Assembly (NCBI RefSeq): GCF_018199995.1
Contig: NZ_CP073578.1
Span: 1,550,001 to 1,614,000, forward strand
Direction of reading: 5' to 3'
Length of the DNA: 64,000 nt
DNA from: Photobacterium sp. GJ3
Lineage (GTDB): Bacteria > Pseudomonadota > Gammaproteobacteria > Enterobacterales > Vibrionaceae
Shown here in pieces: positions 1-9,529 of this stretch; positions within the stretch are counted from its first letter, which is position 1; each line of letters begins with the position of its first letter. Made by a program: the position numbers and the translations under genes. The notes under the pieces were generated by a model. The model ran no database searches and was not told the origin of the DNA. It was given only the letters and a program-made list of their open reading frames with translations.

Positions 1-867
1 GACGGTAGGAGACATATCGCGAGGATCGTAGATCATACAAAGTCCTGCGGGTAAGTTTTCCTTGAGATTAACAAAATGAATGTGGTCCCAAGTATGCTGA
101 GTAAAACTAGACGGGACTGCGGTGATGGTCATACTGGTCGAAACATAAGCCATCAGCGTCGTTGGTTCGACAAACTCATTTTTTATCAACGGGGTAAACC
201 CTTGATGCATACAAGCGTCCATTACCAAGGCTGCTGAGGCAGAGTTTCGTTGCACCAAAAAGGAAAACTCTTCGTCTTTAAGATCCGCAAGGGACAATTT
301 TTTCTTCGCTCGCAGGGGATGCTCATCTGACATTGCAATCACAAAGTTTTCATCTGTGATTCGTTTAGAGATAAGCGGGTATACATTCAACGCATCGGCA
401 AATCGAGATAGGCCGACATCAATTTTTTTTTCAAGCAGTTGTTGTTTTTGTTGTTCAGGGCTGAGTTCTAACAGTTCGACACTAAAGTCAGGATAGAGAT
501 GGTTAAATTCTTTCAGCATTCGACCAAAGCCTGCCCAAAATGCCGAGCTGACCATACCAACTTTAAGCGTATTGGTTAGGTCACGGCTGGCCTTTTGGAC
601 ACGGTAGAGAGAGCGGTCGACACTGCGAAAAAGTTGCTCACATTCGCCGTGAAGAATCTCTCCAGGTGACGTTAGCACTACACTTCTAGAGGTTCGCTCT
701 AACAATGTTACGCCCAAAATCGATTCTAGTTCTTTAATTTGCGCACTGAGAGGAGATGGCGTGATGTTGAGGTTTTTCGCTGCTTGGTTGAAATGACCAG
801 ATTGGGCGACTTCATAAAAGTAGCGCAACATTTTTAATGTTACACGTTCAGAAAAAAAATCAGACAT
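1..867 (-). CDS. LysR-family transcriptional regulator (partial, C-terminus beyond window)
   Basis: The minus strand is open from an ATG at 867 to the window edge (289 codons, no stop). The N-terminus is a typical LysR winged helix-turn-helix: residues 10-45 contain RYFYEVAQSGHFNQAAKNL followed by SPLSAQIKELE. A substrate-binding domain follows, with the usual DVGLSRF and FVIAMSDEHPL segments. An AGGGAT Shine-Dalgarno lies about 6 bases upstream. LysR proteins bind DNA as tetramers and respond to a small-molecule inducer. Neither the target nor the inducer can be inferred, because the next gene (M32 peptidase) is on the same strand and unrelated. Only the extreme C-terminus should be missing, as LysR proteins are usually about 300 residues. 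Confidence 0.9.
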   Translation of the reverse strand, partial: MSDFFSERVTLKMLRYFYEVAQSGHFNQAAKNLNITPSPLSAQIKELESILGVTLLERTSRSVVLTSPGEILHGECEQLFRSVDRSLYRVQKASRDLTNTLKVGMVSSAFWAGFGRMLKEFNHLYPDFSVELLELSPEQQKQQLLEKKIDVGLSRFADALNVYPLISKRITDENFVIAMSDEHPLRAKKKLSLADLKDEEFSFLVQRNSASAALVMDACMHQGFTPLIKNEFVEPTTLMAYVSTSMTITAVPSSFTQHTWDHIHFVNLKENLPAGLCMIYDPRDMSPTV

Positions 868-1194
868 AGTGATCCCTATATAAAATCCCAAACCCAGAAA
901 CCTATCCACGCTGATGATGCAACATAATGAAGGATACAGGTTGCATTTGTGTAATTGAGCTGCTCCTCAAAAAAACGAGTCCAACCGAACCTGCGATATG
1001 CATTTTTATAACAACAAGCTTGGTGGCCTTGAAGCATGACTCATACTGCAATGCAGAAAGAAGAAAAAGCCTGCTCTCGAGCAACAAAGCTGTCTGAACT
1101 GGTTGTCCAAACTTGAGCTGAACTCATCAGCAGACTGCTTCAACTCCGTGCTAAACCATTCAGCGCAGCCAACGGCTGCGCTAGTGGGGTTTCA
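868..1194. other. Intergenic region without a recognised gene
   Basis: This 327-base stretch separates the LysR gene from the end of the M32 peptidase gene. A 61-codon open frame on the minus strand (902-1087) has no good ribosome-binding site and no recognisable domain, so I do not call it. The only structured element seen is the hairpin at 1162-1182. Confidence 0.5.
1162..1182 (-). terminator. Hairpin downstream of the M32 carboxypeptidase gene
   Basis: A perfect 9-bp stem, AGCGCAGCC paired with GGCTGCGCT around a 3-base loop, lies 12 bases after the stop codon. On the minus strand the T-tract is poor (GAATGGTTT), so it may be a weak intrinsic terminator or an mRNA-stabilising hairpin. Confidence 0.5.
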
Positions 1195-2682
1195 TCAATT
1201 GTTCAGGTAACGGTTTTCCAGATGCGTTTTGAAGAAGGTCGGGTTCAGACTTTCTCCCGTCGCTTCTTTCAGCAGATCATCCGTTGACAGGAAGCTGGCT
1301 TTTTTCCAGACGTGTTTATCGAGCCAATTGAAGATAGGTTGCAGGTTTCGTTCACGGATCAGGTTTTCGACATTCATTTCACGGCTCATCGCAGCCATAA
1401 ACTGAGCGGCATACATAGCACCCAGTGTGTATGACGGGAAGTAGCCAAAGCTGCCATCTGTCCAGTGGATATCCTGCATACAGCCATCCGTGAAATTTCC
1501 TTTCGTGGAAAGGCCCAGATATTCTGTCATTTTCTTGTCCCATAAATCCGGGATATCTGCGACTTCAATTTTACCTTCAATCAAATCACGTTCGATTTCA
1601 TAACGCAGGATAATATGAGCCGGGTAGGTCACTTCATCGGCATCAACACGGATGTATCCAGGCTCAACACGAGTGCAGTACAAGGCCATGTTCTCGGTGC
1701 TGAGTGCTTTGTCGTTATTCCGATCGAAGACTTCACGGGCAAGTGGCGCAAGCACTTCAATAAACGGCTGGCTGCGTGATAACTGCATTTCAAAGAACAG
1801 ACTCTGGGATTCATGAACGCCCATTGAGCGTGCTTCACCCACAGGTAAGCCAGCCCACTGAACAGGTAATCCCTGCTCGTAACGGGCATGGCCTGTTTCA
1901 TGAATGACACCCATGAGCGCGCTGGTGAAGTCTGCTTCGTCATAACGCGTGGTGATCCGAACGTCTGTTGGGACACCGCCGCAGAAAGGGTGAGTACTGA
2001 CGTCCAGGCGGCCGTGTTTAAAGTCGAAACCGAGTTTCCCCATAATGTCCAGGCTGAGCGTTTTCTGCTGTGCGACAGGGAATGGACCTTTGGGTGTGAT
2101 GACTTCGTCACTCAATTGTTTCTGACGTACATCCTGAATCAGCTGTGGCAGCCAGGTTTTGACATCCCCAAAAATCTGGTCGATTTTTTCACAAGTCATT
2201 CCCGGCTCATACAGATCCAACATCGCGTCATAGCGGCTCAGTCCTGTGGCTTCTGCACGGATTTGTGCTTCCTTCCGGGCTAATTGCACGACTTTTTCCA
2301 GGTTCTGGCTGAACTCATGCCAGTTATTCTCTTTGCGCTGTGTGCGCCATGCATGCTCACAGGCAGAGCCCGCGAGTGATTTTTGCTCGACCAGCTCAGA
2401 GGGGAGCAGGTTTTCCATTTGCCACCGGCGTTTCATTTCTTTGAGGCTGATTTTCTGCTCAGCAGACAATGATTCAGCAGCCGCTTTTTCGTACCACTCA
2501 GCTAATTGAGGTGCTGTTGCCAGCTCATGGTGGATCAACGCCAGCTCAGCCATAGCTTCAGACCGTGCAGCATTGCCGCCTTCAGGCATTTTGGCAGCCT
2601 GATCCCAGCTGCAGATGGCTGATAGATGAGAGATTCGGGAAAGCTTTTGGGCATGTTGTTCCAGTTTTTGGTAATAAGTCAT
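1195..2682 (-). CDS. M32-family metallocarboxypeptidase (carboxypeptidase Taq type)
   Basis: This 495-residue cytoplasmic zinc carboxypeptidase removes C-terminal amino acids from peptides with broad specificity. The metal-binding HETGH motif (HEXXH) is at residues 261-265, preceded by an LMGVI segment. It is followed by GEARSMGVHESQSLFFE, which carries the family's downstream glutamate and HESQ signature. The length fits the family (about 490-500). An in-frame ATG exists further upstream, but I start at 2682 because an AAAGGAT Shine-Dalgarno sits 8-10 bases before it and the MTYYQKLEQHA N-terminus is typical. It is monocistronic, with nearly 500 bases between it and ttcA. Confidence 0.93.
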   Translation of the reverse strand: MTYYQKLEQHAQKLSRISHLSAICSWDQAAKMPEGGNAARSEAMAELALIHHELATAPQLAEWYEKAAAESLSAEQKISLKEMKRRWQMENLLPSELVEQKSLAGSACEHAWRTQRKENNWHEFSQNLEKVVQLARKEAQIRAEATGLSRYDAMLDLYEPGMTCEKIDQIFGDVKTWLPQLIQDVRQKQLSDEVITPKGPFPVAQQKTLSLDIMGKLGFDFKHGRLDVSTHPFCGGVPTDVRITTRYDEADFTSALMGVIHETGHARYEQGLPVQWAGLPVGEARSMGVHESQSLFFEMQLSRSQPFIEVLAPLAREVFDRNNDKALSTENMALYCTRVEPGYIRVDADEVTYPAHIILRYEIERDLIEGKIEVADIPDLWDKKMTEYLGLSTKGNFTDGCMQDIHWTDGSFGYFPSYTLGAMYAAQFMAAMSREMNVENLIRERNLQPIFNWLDKHVWKKASFLSTDDLLKEATGESLNPTFFKTHLENRYLNN

Positions 2683-3121
2683 TTTTAATCCTTTATTGTG
2701 ACTCGTGGCGTGCAGGACCACTGCAGATTGGATCGAATGTTGTTTTGTGTCTCTTATCATCAGCATGTGTCAGGCGAAAAAACACGGGTTTCAATAGATA
2801 CAGCTCAGAAACCTTAAGGTGCCATGCTGAAAAATACTGGTCGTCCATTCAGCGATAAATGCGTTATGTAGCGGTGAGCCGTTGTGGCTCATGTGATGAT
2901 AAGGACCAGAATACAGCAGTACCGAGATACATTGTGTATCATACGGCGAATGTTGCCACATAGCAGCCCGTTTTTCATTGTAAGTTTAGCGTTTTGTTAA
3001 AATAAATCACTCAGAAGTAGCATGTTTGTCTTCAGATGACGGCTTTACAGCAATCATCGTTTCATGGAGAACAAGTCAGGGGCAGCGTTTGGGATTTGAG
3101 GCTGAGATGCGGGCTAAGAAT
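2683..3121. other. Intergenic region without a recognised gene
   Basis: About 440 bases between the start of the M32 peptidase gene and the ttcA terminator. It presumably holds the peptidase promoter on the minus strand. I see no coding, RNA or repeat signature. Confidence 0.5.
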
Positions 3122-3153
3122 GATAAAGCCGCAGAATGAAGTGCGGCTTTATC
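3122..3153 (-). terminator. ttcA intrinsic terminator
   Basis: A perfect 12-bp stem (GATAAAGCCGCA paired with TGCGGCTTTATC, 8-base loop) begins 11 bases after the ttcA stop. On the minus strand it ends in a T-rich stretch. Confidence 0.8.
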
Positions 3154-3164
3154 GTCAAAGTTGG

Positions 3165-4094
3165 TTAATTGACCTGAAGGATATCCAGTTTTTCACCTGG
3201 ATCAAACTCAGCAACCTCATCCTGAATGGCCGGGGTAGCAGGTAACTCTTCTTTATCAAAAGCGATATCGCCTCCATTGATCGCGCCTGAATCTTTATCG
3301 ATGGATTTAAAATCAAACAGATTGAAATCAGCAAGATGCGAAGGCACCACGTTTTGCATCGCAGTAAACATGGTTTCGATGCGCCCTGGATAGCGTTTGT
3401 CCCAGTCACGCAACATTTCTTTGATGACCTGACGCTGCAGGTTGGGTTGAGAGCCGCACAGGTTACAAGGAATGATTGGGAAAGCTTTCATTTCGGAATA
3501 GCGTTCAATCTCTTTCTCACGGCAGTATGCCAGCGGACGAATCACCACATGCTCGCCATTATCGGAAACCAGTTTTGGAGGCATCCCTTTCATTTTTCCG
3601 CCATAGAACATGTTCAGAAACAGTGTTTCTAGCATGTCATCTCTGTGGTGACCCAGAGCAATCTTGGTTGCACCAAGTTCTTTGGCTGTCCGGTATAAAA
3701 TGCCGCGACGCAGACGAGAACACAGTGAACAGGTTGTTTTCCCTTCCGGCACTTTTTCTTTCACGATCGAGTAGGTATCTTCATTGACGATTTTGTACTC
3801 GACACCAATAGATTCCAGGTATTCAGGCAGGATATGCTCCGGGAAACCCGGCTGTTTCTGATCCAGATTTACCGCAATCAATTCAAAGCTGACAGGGGCA
3901 CTACGCTGCAGGCTACTGAGCATCTCAAGCATGGTGTAACTGTCTTTACCGCCGGACAGACAAACCATAATGCGATCACCATCTTCAATCATGTTGAAGT
4001 CTGCAATCGCCTGACCCGTGTTGCGGCGCAGTTTCTTTTGCAACTTGTCAAAGTTGTATTTCTGTGCCTTTGTAAGCTCTTGATTTGGATTCAT
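3165..4094 (-). CDS. ttcA: tRNA 2-thiocytidine(32) synthetase TtcA
   Basis: TtcA is an iron-sulfur enzyme that thiolates cytidine 32 in the anticodon loop of certain tRNAs. The sequence shows the PP-loop SGGKDS near residue 50, which adenylates the cytosine. It also has the paired CxxC motifs CSLC (in [15 protein letters not shown]) and CNLC (in [10 protein letters not shown]), which hold the 4Fe-4S cluster. The length is 309 residues. I choose the ATG at 4094 because [19 protein letters not shown] aligns with known TtcA N-termini; an ATG 24 bases upstream has no ribosome-binding site. Its position beside uspE and fnr is conserved in Vibrionaceae. The last 50 or so residues are acidic and divergent. 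Confidence 0.96.
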   Translation of the reverse strand: MNPNQELTKAQKYNFDKLQKKLRRNTGQAIADFNMIEDGDRIMVCLSGGKDSYTMLEMLSSLQRSAPVSFELIAVNLDQKQPGFPEHILPEYLESIGVEYKIVNEDTYSIVKEKVPEGKTTCSLCSRLRRGILYRTAKELGATKIALGHHRDDMLETLFLNMFYGGKMKGMPPKLVSDNGEHVVIRPLAYCREKEIERYSEMKAFPIIPCNLCGSQPNLQRQVIKEMLRDWDKRYPGRIETMFTAMQNVVPSHLADFNLFDFKSIDKDSGAINGGDIAFDKEELPATPAIQDEVAEFDPGEKLDILQVN

Positions 4095-4304
4095 TTTATG
4101 TCTCTGTTGCTGTCGCATAGCAAACCGAGGGCATGCGACGAAAAATCTTCATTTCACATTTTGTTCCGGAAAATGCAGACAATGGTCCGTTGGGAATCAT
4201 TTGTCTGTCTCCGGTATGGAAAAGTATGGCGCGTATGATACGGATTCTTGTGACGGATTCCAGTTTGTTTTATGCAGAATAGGCAACATGGCGTGCATGG
4301 AAGT

Positions 4305-4338
4305 GAATTTTAATCGCCGCCTCGTGGAAGAGGCGGCG
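4305..4338 (-). terminator. uspE intrinsic terminator
   Basis: A 9-bp GC-rich stem (CGCCGCCTC with GAGGCGGCG, loop of 6) lies just after the uspE stop. On the minus strand it is followed by ATTAAAATT. Confidence 0.75.
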
Positions 4339-4346
4339 GAGTGCGG

Positions 4347-5285
4347 TTATTGATTTGGGTCCAGTGGGCTGATGTAACCTTCAGGCTTCAGAGCCAGCAG
4401 ATCGCAGTTCAGGCTGTCGATGGTGTGCTCGGCGGTATTCCCGATGAAAACAGCAGAGATTCCGGTTCTGCCCGTTGTGCCCAGGATCACCAATTCAGCA
4501 TCCAATTCTTCGGCAACTTTGGGGATGACATCTTCTGGCAGTCCTTCAACCACATGTGTATTCTCCTCATCAATCCCATGCTTTTGCCGCAGGGCTTTCA
4601 TACTGGTCAGATGGTGTCCGCGAACAGCATCTGTGTAAGTAGCCGGGTCAAATTCAGGCAGTTCAATGGTAATGTTGACCGGCGTTGCCGGATAGGCATT
4701 GACCAGATTGACCTCTGCATTCAAGACCGCTGATAAAGACTGCGCTTCTTGCACAATTTTGTCGTTCAGGGCCTCATGGGTATCGTTTTCCGCAGCCAGG
4801 TTCACACAGGCGAGTACCTTTCCGTTTTCTGGCCAGCTGTGTTCTTTGACCAGCAGGACAGGGCAGGGACACTTCCGCAATAAGTGCCAGTCCGTAGGTG
4901 TGAAAATCACAGAACCGATTTTGTCGTGTTCATGGGTTGCTTTAATGAGCAGGTCATGATGCTGGCTGTAAACTTCAGCAATGATGGCCTCATAGGGTCG
5001 GTTATGCCAAACCACAACGATATCAATCTCAAAGCCATTCTCTGTATGAGGACGAGTAATGTCTTTTAGCCATTCTTCCCGCTGTTGAACAACCCCGCGA
5101 CGCATGGCCTGACGTTCGTCAGAAGAGAGCATTGAGGTCATTTCATATGAAAAGTCATAGATGGCAAGAAATACCGTGATACGGGCTTGATCGGACTTTT
5201 CTGAGAGGTGGACTGCGCGTGACAGAGCAGGCTGATGATCCTGAAGTGGATCTGCGACGACCAGAATATTCTTATACACATTCAT
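4347..5285 (-). CDS. uspE: Universal stress protein UspE
   Basis: This 312-residue protein has two tandem Usp domains, split at about residue 155. The first opens with MNVYKNILVVADPLQDHQ. The second ends with the nucleotide-loop motif LVILGTTGRTGISAVFIGNT (G-2x-G-9x-G-S/T). UspE is a cytoplasmic stress protein linked in E. coli to oxidative stress resistance, motility and adhesion. An AAGGGGG Shine-Dalgarno lies 8 bases before the ATG. It sits directly downstream of fnr on the same strand, as in enterobacteria, but the fnr terminator separates them, so uspE probably has its own promoter in the 160-base gap. Confidence 0.95.
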   Translation of the reverse strand: MNVYKNILVVADPLQDHQPALSRAVHLSEKSDQARITVFLAIYDFSYEMTSMLSSDERQAMRRGVVQQREEWLKDITRPHTENGFEIDIVVVWHNRPYEAIIAEVYSQHHDLLIKATHEHDKIGSVIFTPTDWHLLRKCPCPVLLVKEHSWPENGKVLACVNLAAENDTHEALNDKIVQEAQSLSAVLNAEVNLVNAYPATPVNITIELPEFDPATYTDAVRGHHLTSMKALRQKHGIDEENTHVVEGLPEDVIPKVAEELDAELVILGTTGRTGISAVFIGNTAEHTIDSLNCDLLALKPEGYISPLDPNQ

Positions 5286-5414
5286 AACTGCCCCCTTTCT
5301 CGACGGAATAGCAATCGTCTGACCAGAAAAAAGCTTTGTATTCAGATTAGTATATTCACTGTAATGGATTGCTGCGAATAAGTTGAGGACTTTAGAAAGG
5401 AAATTCAGGAAAAA

Positions 5415-5437
5415 TTGATGGGCATCAAGCCCACCAA
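5415..5437 (-). terminator. fnr intrinsic terminator
   Basis: A 9-bp stem with one G-T pair (TTGGTGGGC with GCCCATCAA on the minus strand, loop TTGAT) is followed by TTTTTCC, 13 bases beyond the fnr stop. Confidence 0.8.
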
Positions 5438-5449
5438 TTGTTGGTTAAT

Positions 5450-6199
5450 TTATTTACAGGTGTTAGCGCCAGCAAGTTCTGCAAGCTGCTCACGTTGATG
5501 GATCGTGATGTATTTGCCTTTCACGCCGATGATTTCTGCTTTTTGGAAGCGACCCAGCAGACGGCTGATGGTTTCCACGGTCAGGCCGAGATAGTTACCA
5601 ATATCGCCGCGTGTCATGGTTAACCGGAACTCCCGCGCCGAGAAGCCACGTTCTGAGAATCGGCAGGAGAGATCGTATAGGAATGCAGCCAGACGTTCTT
5701 CTGCATTTTTCTTCGACAGTAGCAGAATCATATTTTGATCGCTTTTGATCTCATGACTCATCAATCGCATAATTTGTTGTCTGAGTTTGGGCATTTCGCC
5801 CGCCAGATCATCCAGCGTTTCAAAAGGAATTTCACACACCATGGACGTTTCAAGTGATTGTGCAAAACTCTGGTGTTTGTTGTTGTTGATTGCATCAAAA
5901 CCAACAAGATCCCCTGCCAGATGAAATGCTGTGATTTGTTCGTCGCCTTGCTCGGTAATGGTGTAGGTTTTTACCGTGCCAGAACGAATCGCATACAGCG
6001 ATTTCAGTTCATCCCCGGCCTTGAAAAGTTCCTGGCCTTTTTGAATCGGTTTTTTACGTTCAATGATGCTGTCGAGTTGATCTAACTCCGACTCATTCAG
6101 TGTAAAGGGAATGCATAACTGGCTGATACTACAATCCTGACAATGGATTGCACATCCGCCTGACTGGATACGTTTTGTGGGGATTTTATCTGGATTCAT
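5450..6199 (-). CDS. fnr: Oxygen-sensing regulator Fnr
   Basis: Fnr is a CRP-family regulator. Its oxygen-labile 4Fe-4S cluster lets it dimerise and bind TTGAT-N4-ATCAA sites under low oxygen. The N-terminus has cysteines at residues 16, 20, 23 and 29, the same numbering as the E. coli cluster ligands Cys20, 23 and 29. The fourth ligand is the cysteine in [11 protein letters not shown]. The C-terminal helix-turn-helix reads [16 protein letters not shown], which contains the E-x-x-S-R residues that contact the FNR half-site. The length is 249 residues (E. coli 250). It lies just downstream of the cbb3 oxidase assembly genes, a family of operons often under Fnr control. I saw no clear FNR box in the 75-base upstream gap. 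Confidence 0.97.
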   Translation of the reverse strand: MNPDKIPTKRIQSGGCAIHCQDCSISQLCIPFTLNESELDQLDSIIERKKPIQKGQELFKAGDELKSLYAIRSGTVKTYTITEQGDEQITAFHLAGDLVGFDAINNNKHQSFAQSLETSMVCEIPFETLDDLAGEMPKLRQQIMRLMSHEIKSDQNMILLLSKKNAEERLAAFLYDLSCRFSERGFSAREFRLTMTRGDIGNYLGLTVETISRLLGRFQKAEIIGVKGKYITIHQREQLAELAGANTCK

Positions 6200-6274
6200 A
6201 AACTATGGCCTAACCAAGCTCGGATACTGAGTTCACTTTACCATATTCTTATTCATGATGACGAGTATAAAACA

Positions 6275-6952
6275 TTAGGAAAATTGTGTGATTGCGATAT
6301 AGCCCGTGTGAATACCGTATACCAGCAGCAAAACTGCGCTTGTTTTCTTAAATATCTGATTAGAAAGCCAAAGCTTGAGGCGTTCAGCCATTGTTCCCAC
6401 CAAAATCATGGCCGGAAGTGTGCCAAGGCCAAAGGCAAGCATGACGCCAGCACCAGAGACGGCATTCCCAGCAACCGCAGCCCAACTTAGGGTTGAATAC
6501 ACCAAACCGCAGGGGAGCCAGCCCCAAAGCAGCCCAAATGGAAATGCTGAAATTGGGGATTTGAGTGGCAGCATTGACTGTGCCAGTGGGGCAATGCGTC
6601 GCCAGAGAATTTGCCCAACAGCTTCAATTTTGGTCACCCCTTGCCACCATTGTCCGAGATACAGGGCAAGTAAAATCATCATGAGCGCCGCGAGCAGGCG
6701 AAGGTAAAGCAGGGTCGTGCTGAGGCCACTGAGCGAAGCCATACCCGCAACAGCGCCACCAATGAGTGCGCCCGCAGCGGCGTAGGAAACCAACCTGCCC
6801 AGGTTATAACACAACAGAAACGGGAATCGGCGTTGTTGTTGCTGACCGGGCATCCCCAGTGTAATTGCTGCGGCAATACCACCGCACATGCCCAGACAGT
6901 GGCCTGCACCGAGCAGGCCAATCATAAATGCTGCGAAAAAATCCGTGCTCAA
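6275..6952 (-). CDS. SafE/DsbD_2-like transmembrane protein of the cco locus
   Basis: A 225-residue integral membrane protein with about six hydrophobic segments. The first helix ends in the diagnostic GAGHCLGMCGGIAAA, and the MCGG motif is typical of the sulfite-exporter-TauE/SafE (DsbD_2, PF13386-like) family. In Vibrionaceae and Shewanella this gene follows ccoS and is thought to serve copper or haem delivery to cbb3 oxidase; the substrate is not established. Its ATG overlaps the ccoS stop (ATGA), so translation is probably coupled. A second glycine-rich segment, FGLLWGWLPCGLVY, carries a conserved proline-cysteine pair. Confidence 0.85.
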   Translation of the reverse strand: MSTDFFAAFMIGLLGAGHCLGMCGGIAAAITLGMPGQQQQRRFPFLLCYNLGRLVSYAAAGALIGGAVAGMASLSGLSTTLLYLRLLAALMMILLALYLGQWWQGVTKIEAVGQILWRRIAPLAQSMLPLKSPISAFPFGLLWGWLPCGLVYSTLSWAAVAGNAVSGAGVMLAFGLGTLPAMILVGTMAERLKLWLSNQIFKKTSAVLLLVYGIHTGYIAITQFS

Positions 6953-7158
6953 GACGCTTGGTCCTTACCTTCAGGATGACTCGGCTTCTCAGAAGTGGCG
7001 GATGTTTTGTTTTTTTCTTCGTTTTCATCAAACAAGATGTCAAATCCCTGCCTTTCGAGGTCTTCAAACTGTTCAGATTTAACTGCCCAGATGAATACGG
7101 CCACGGCGATGCAAACGAAAATAATGGCAATAGGAATCAGCAAATACAGGCTAGCCAT
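6949..7158 (-). CDS. ccoS: cbb3 oxidase maturation protein CcoS
   Basis: This 69-residue single-span membrane protein is required for haem and copper insertion into CcoN. Residues 2-26 form the membrane helix and are followed by the family signature AVKSEQFEDLERQGFDIL (conserved FDDLE/FEDLE and G-x-x-I-L-F-D). The C-terminal tail is charged. The start overlaps the end of ccoI by 8 bases and its stop overlaps the next gene, so it is an internal cistron of the ccoH-I-S unit. Confidence 0.93.
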   Translation of the reverse strand: MASLYLLIPIAIIFVCIAVAVFIWAVKSEQFEDLERQGFDILFDENEEKNKTSATSEKPSHPEGKDQAS

Positions 7159-9529
7159 CTTCTTTTAACAACCTCAGCGAGTTAGATACGACAATGATGG
7201 AGCTGGCTGACATCCCGAGTACAGCAATGTAGGGAGCAACCAGTCCCGCGACAGCTAATGGGAGGATAACAAGGTTATACCCCAAGGCCCAGGCCAGATT
7301 TTCACGGATGATTTTTCGAGTCCTGATTGCCAGCTGGCGTGCTTCCAGAACCCGGTCAAGGTGATCCCCCAGTAAAACCATATCTGCAGAGGACTTGGCA
7401 ACATCGGTTCCGCTGCCCATCGCCAGAGATAAATGGGCACCGGCCAGAACAGGTGCATCGTTGACGCCATCGCCGATCATGAGTGCAACCTGACGCTTGT
7501 CCAGCGATTGAAGGTATTGCAGTTTTCCCTGTGGCGAAGCACCACTGATGAGTTTGTCGACTGCCAGTGTTTCTGCAACACGGGTTGCATTCTCTGAATG
7601 ATCGCCTGTCAGCATGGTCACCTGAATGCCTTCGGCCTGAAATGCACTCACGAGAGATTTACTGTCGCTCCGGATTGGGTCATCCAGCCGGAATGCTGCA
7701 ATTGCTTGACCTTCGCAGGTCAGCCAGACCTGAAAATCCTGAGCAGAAGGTATCTGGTTTTGATCAGTAAAAGCAAATGCCTGTTTACCGATTCGCCATT
7801 CCTGATTAGCCCGGAAACCTTTCAGGCCAAAGCCGACTTCGTTTTCAACTGTGTCAAAAGCAAAATCAGCGTTTCTGTAAGCCGAGAATGCACGGGCAAT
7901 CGGGTGGTTTGCATAGCGCTCGAGTTCAGCAGCAATGGAGAGAACATCATCTTCCGGAACATCGGAAAAACACGCAGTGGTCACAATTCGCACGTTGCCT
8001 TCTGTCAGTGTTCCTGTTTTGTCGATGACGAGCTGATTGACATTACACAGTGTTTCAAGCACATGCCCACGACGAAGCAGAATGCCAAAACGACCAAGCC
8101 TTGAGGTTGCACAGGTCAGGGCTGTCGGTGTTGCCAGTGAAAGTGCGCAAGGGCAGGTGGCGACCAGAACAGCCAGCGTGATCCAAAGTGCGTCTTCAGG
8201 CCGGTGTTGGTGCCAATAAAACCAGGTGCAGGCAGAGATGAGCAAAATCGTGGCCACAAAATAACGGGCGACGATATCAGCAATTTCGGCAATTTTCGGT
8301 TTGGATGCCTGCGCTTCATCCTGAAGACGGATAATGTTCGAAATCAGTGAATGCTGGCGATCCTGGGTGACTTCAATGCTGAGGTTTCCGTCTCCGTTGA
8401 TGGTTCCGGCATAGACATCATGGCCTGGTTCCCGGCGAACAGGTAAAGGTTCACCGGTCAGCATGGATTCATCAATGACACTGCTACCTGAAATAATCAC
8501 ACCATCCGCAGGAAGGCTTTCACCCGGCAGGACAGTGACAACGTCACCAACTTTTAAGCTCTTGGCTGCAATCTGGCTGCCGTCTGCAAGGGTCGCCATC
8601 GCTGGAATCAGCTTCAGCAGGTTCGCACTGGCTGCTGCTGCTTTACGACGGGCGCGCATTTCCAGGTACCGACCGATCAGCAGGAAGAAGGTGAACATGG
8701 AGATGGATTCGAAGAATACTTCTCCTTGCTCGGTGACCGTTGCATACAAGCTGGCACAATAAGCGAAGATCAATGCAATTGAAACCGGGACATCCATCCC
8801 TAATGTTCTGGCTCTCAAATTCCGCCAGGCGTTGAGATAGAAAGGCAGTGCAGAGTAGAGCAGCACTGGCGTGGCAAACAGCAGACTAACCCAGCGGAAA
8901 TAGTTTCTGAAGGTTTCATCCAGATCGCCAAAGACTTCAAAGTAGAGTGCAACCGCCAGCATCATCACTTGCATCGTTGCCAGGCCGGCAATGCCTAAAC
9001 GATACAAGTAACTTTTCATGGTGTCGTGATAGTGCTGTTCCTGGTTATCTGCTTCAAAAGGTGCGGCTTTGTAACCCAGACGATGAATGGCAGACAGCAG
9101 TTGGCTCAGTTTGGTTTGTGCGGGATCCCAACTGAGTAAAGCGCGGTGGGTTGTTGTATTCACGCGAATATTGACCACGCCAGCTTCTCGCTTGAGGTGC
9201 TTTTCGATCAGCCAGGCACAGGCGGCACAGGAAACACCTTCCAGTGACAGTGTCACTTCATGGGTGTTTTCATTTTCACGGACGAAATCCTGTTGGATAT
9301 CTTCGTTGTCGTAGAGTGACAATGATTGTAACTGCTGCGGCACGAGATCAGCTTTGTCTGCTGTTGCTGTCCGGTACTCATAATATGAGGTCAGCCCGCT
9401 GTCTACAATGGTTTGAGCAACAGCTTCGCACCCAGGGCAACACATTTGACGTGCTTGCCCCAGGATTTCAACGGTCCAAGTGGTGTCCTGCGGAACTGGA
9501 TCACCACAGTGATAGCAAGGTGTATTCAT
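7151..9529 (-). CDS. ccoI: Copper-exporting P1B-type ATPase CcoI (cbb3 assembly)
   Basis: This 792-residue P-type ATPase moves copper across the inner membrane for assembly of the CcoN CuB centre. Domains in order are: an N-terminal metal-binding region with CYHCGDP and MCCPGCEAV; a heavy-metal-associated domain with SCAACAWLIE near residue 100; membrane helices; the actuator loop with TGEPLPV; the CPC metal motif in LVATCPCALSLATPTAL; the phosphorylation site DKTGTLTEG; and the nucleotide-binding motifs MLTGDHSEN and GDGVNDAPVL. The extra N-terminal cysteine cluster separates CcoI/FixI from ordinary CopA. Its ATG overlaps the ccoH stop (ATGA). Confidence 0.96.
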   Translation of the reverse strand: MNTPCYHCGDPVPQDTTWTVEILGQARQMCCPGCEAVAQTIVDSGLTSYYEYRTATADKADLVPQQLQSLSLYDNEDIQQDFVRENENTHEVTLSLEGVSCAACAWLIEKHLKREAGVVNIRVNTTTHRALLSWDPAQTKLSQLLSAIHRLGYKAAPFEADNQEQHYHDTMKSYLYRLGIAGLATMQVMMLAVALYFEVFGDLDETFRNYFRWVSLLFATPVLLYSALPFYLNAWRNLRARTLGMDVPVSIALIFAYCASLYATVTEQGEVFFESISMFTFFLLIGRYLEMRARRKAAAASANLLKLIPAMATLADGSQIAAKSLKVGDVVTVLPGESLPADGVIISGSSVIDESMLTGEPLPVRREPGHDVYAGTINGDGNLSIEVTQDRQHSLISNIIRLQDEAQASKPKIAEIADIVARYFVATILLISACTWFYWHQHRPEDALWITLAVLVATCPCALSLATPTALTCATSRLGRFGILLRRGHVLETLCNVNQLVIDKTGTLTEGNVRIVTTACFSDVPEDDVLSIAAELERYANHPIARAFSAYRNADFAFDTVENEVGFGLKGFRANQEWRIGKQAFAFTDQNQIPSAQDFQVWLTCEGQAIAAFRLDDPIRSDSKSLVSAFQAEGIQVTMLTGDHSENATRVAETLAVDKLISGASPQGKLQYLQSLDKRQVALMIGDGVNDAPVLAGAHLSLAMGSGTDVAKSSADMVLLGDHLDRVLEARQLAIRTRKIIRENLAWALGYNLVILPLAVAGLVAPYIAVLGMSASSIIVVSNSLRLLKEDG
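8535..8547. other. matS: matS site (MatP binding)
   Basis: GTGACAACGTCAC is a perfect match to the matS consensus, inside ccoI. It is the only site found on the left side of dif. Confidence 0.8.

Noticed and set aside
902..1087. 61-codon open frame on the minus strand
   Set aside because: No ribosome-binding site, no recognisable domain and a composition unlike the neighbouring proteins.
4861..4868. KOPS-like octamer GGGCAGGG, and CCCTGCCC at 56839-56846, both pointing to dif
   Set aside because: A third match (GGGAAGGG at 55950-55957) points away from dif, so three hits do not show a polarity.
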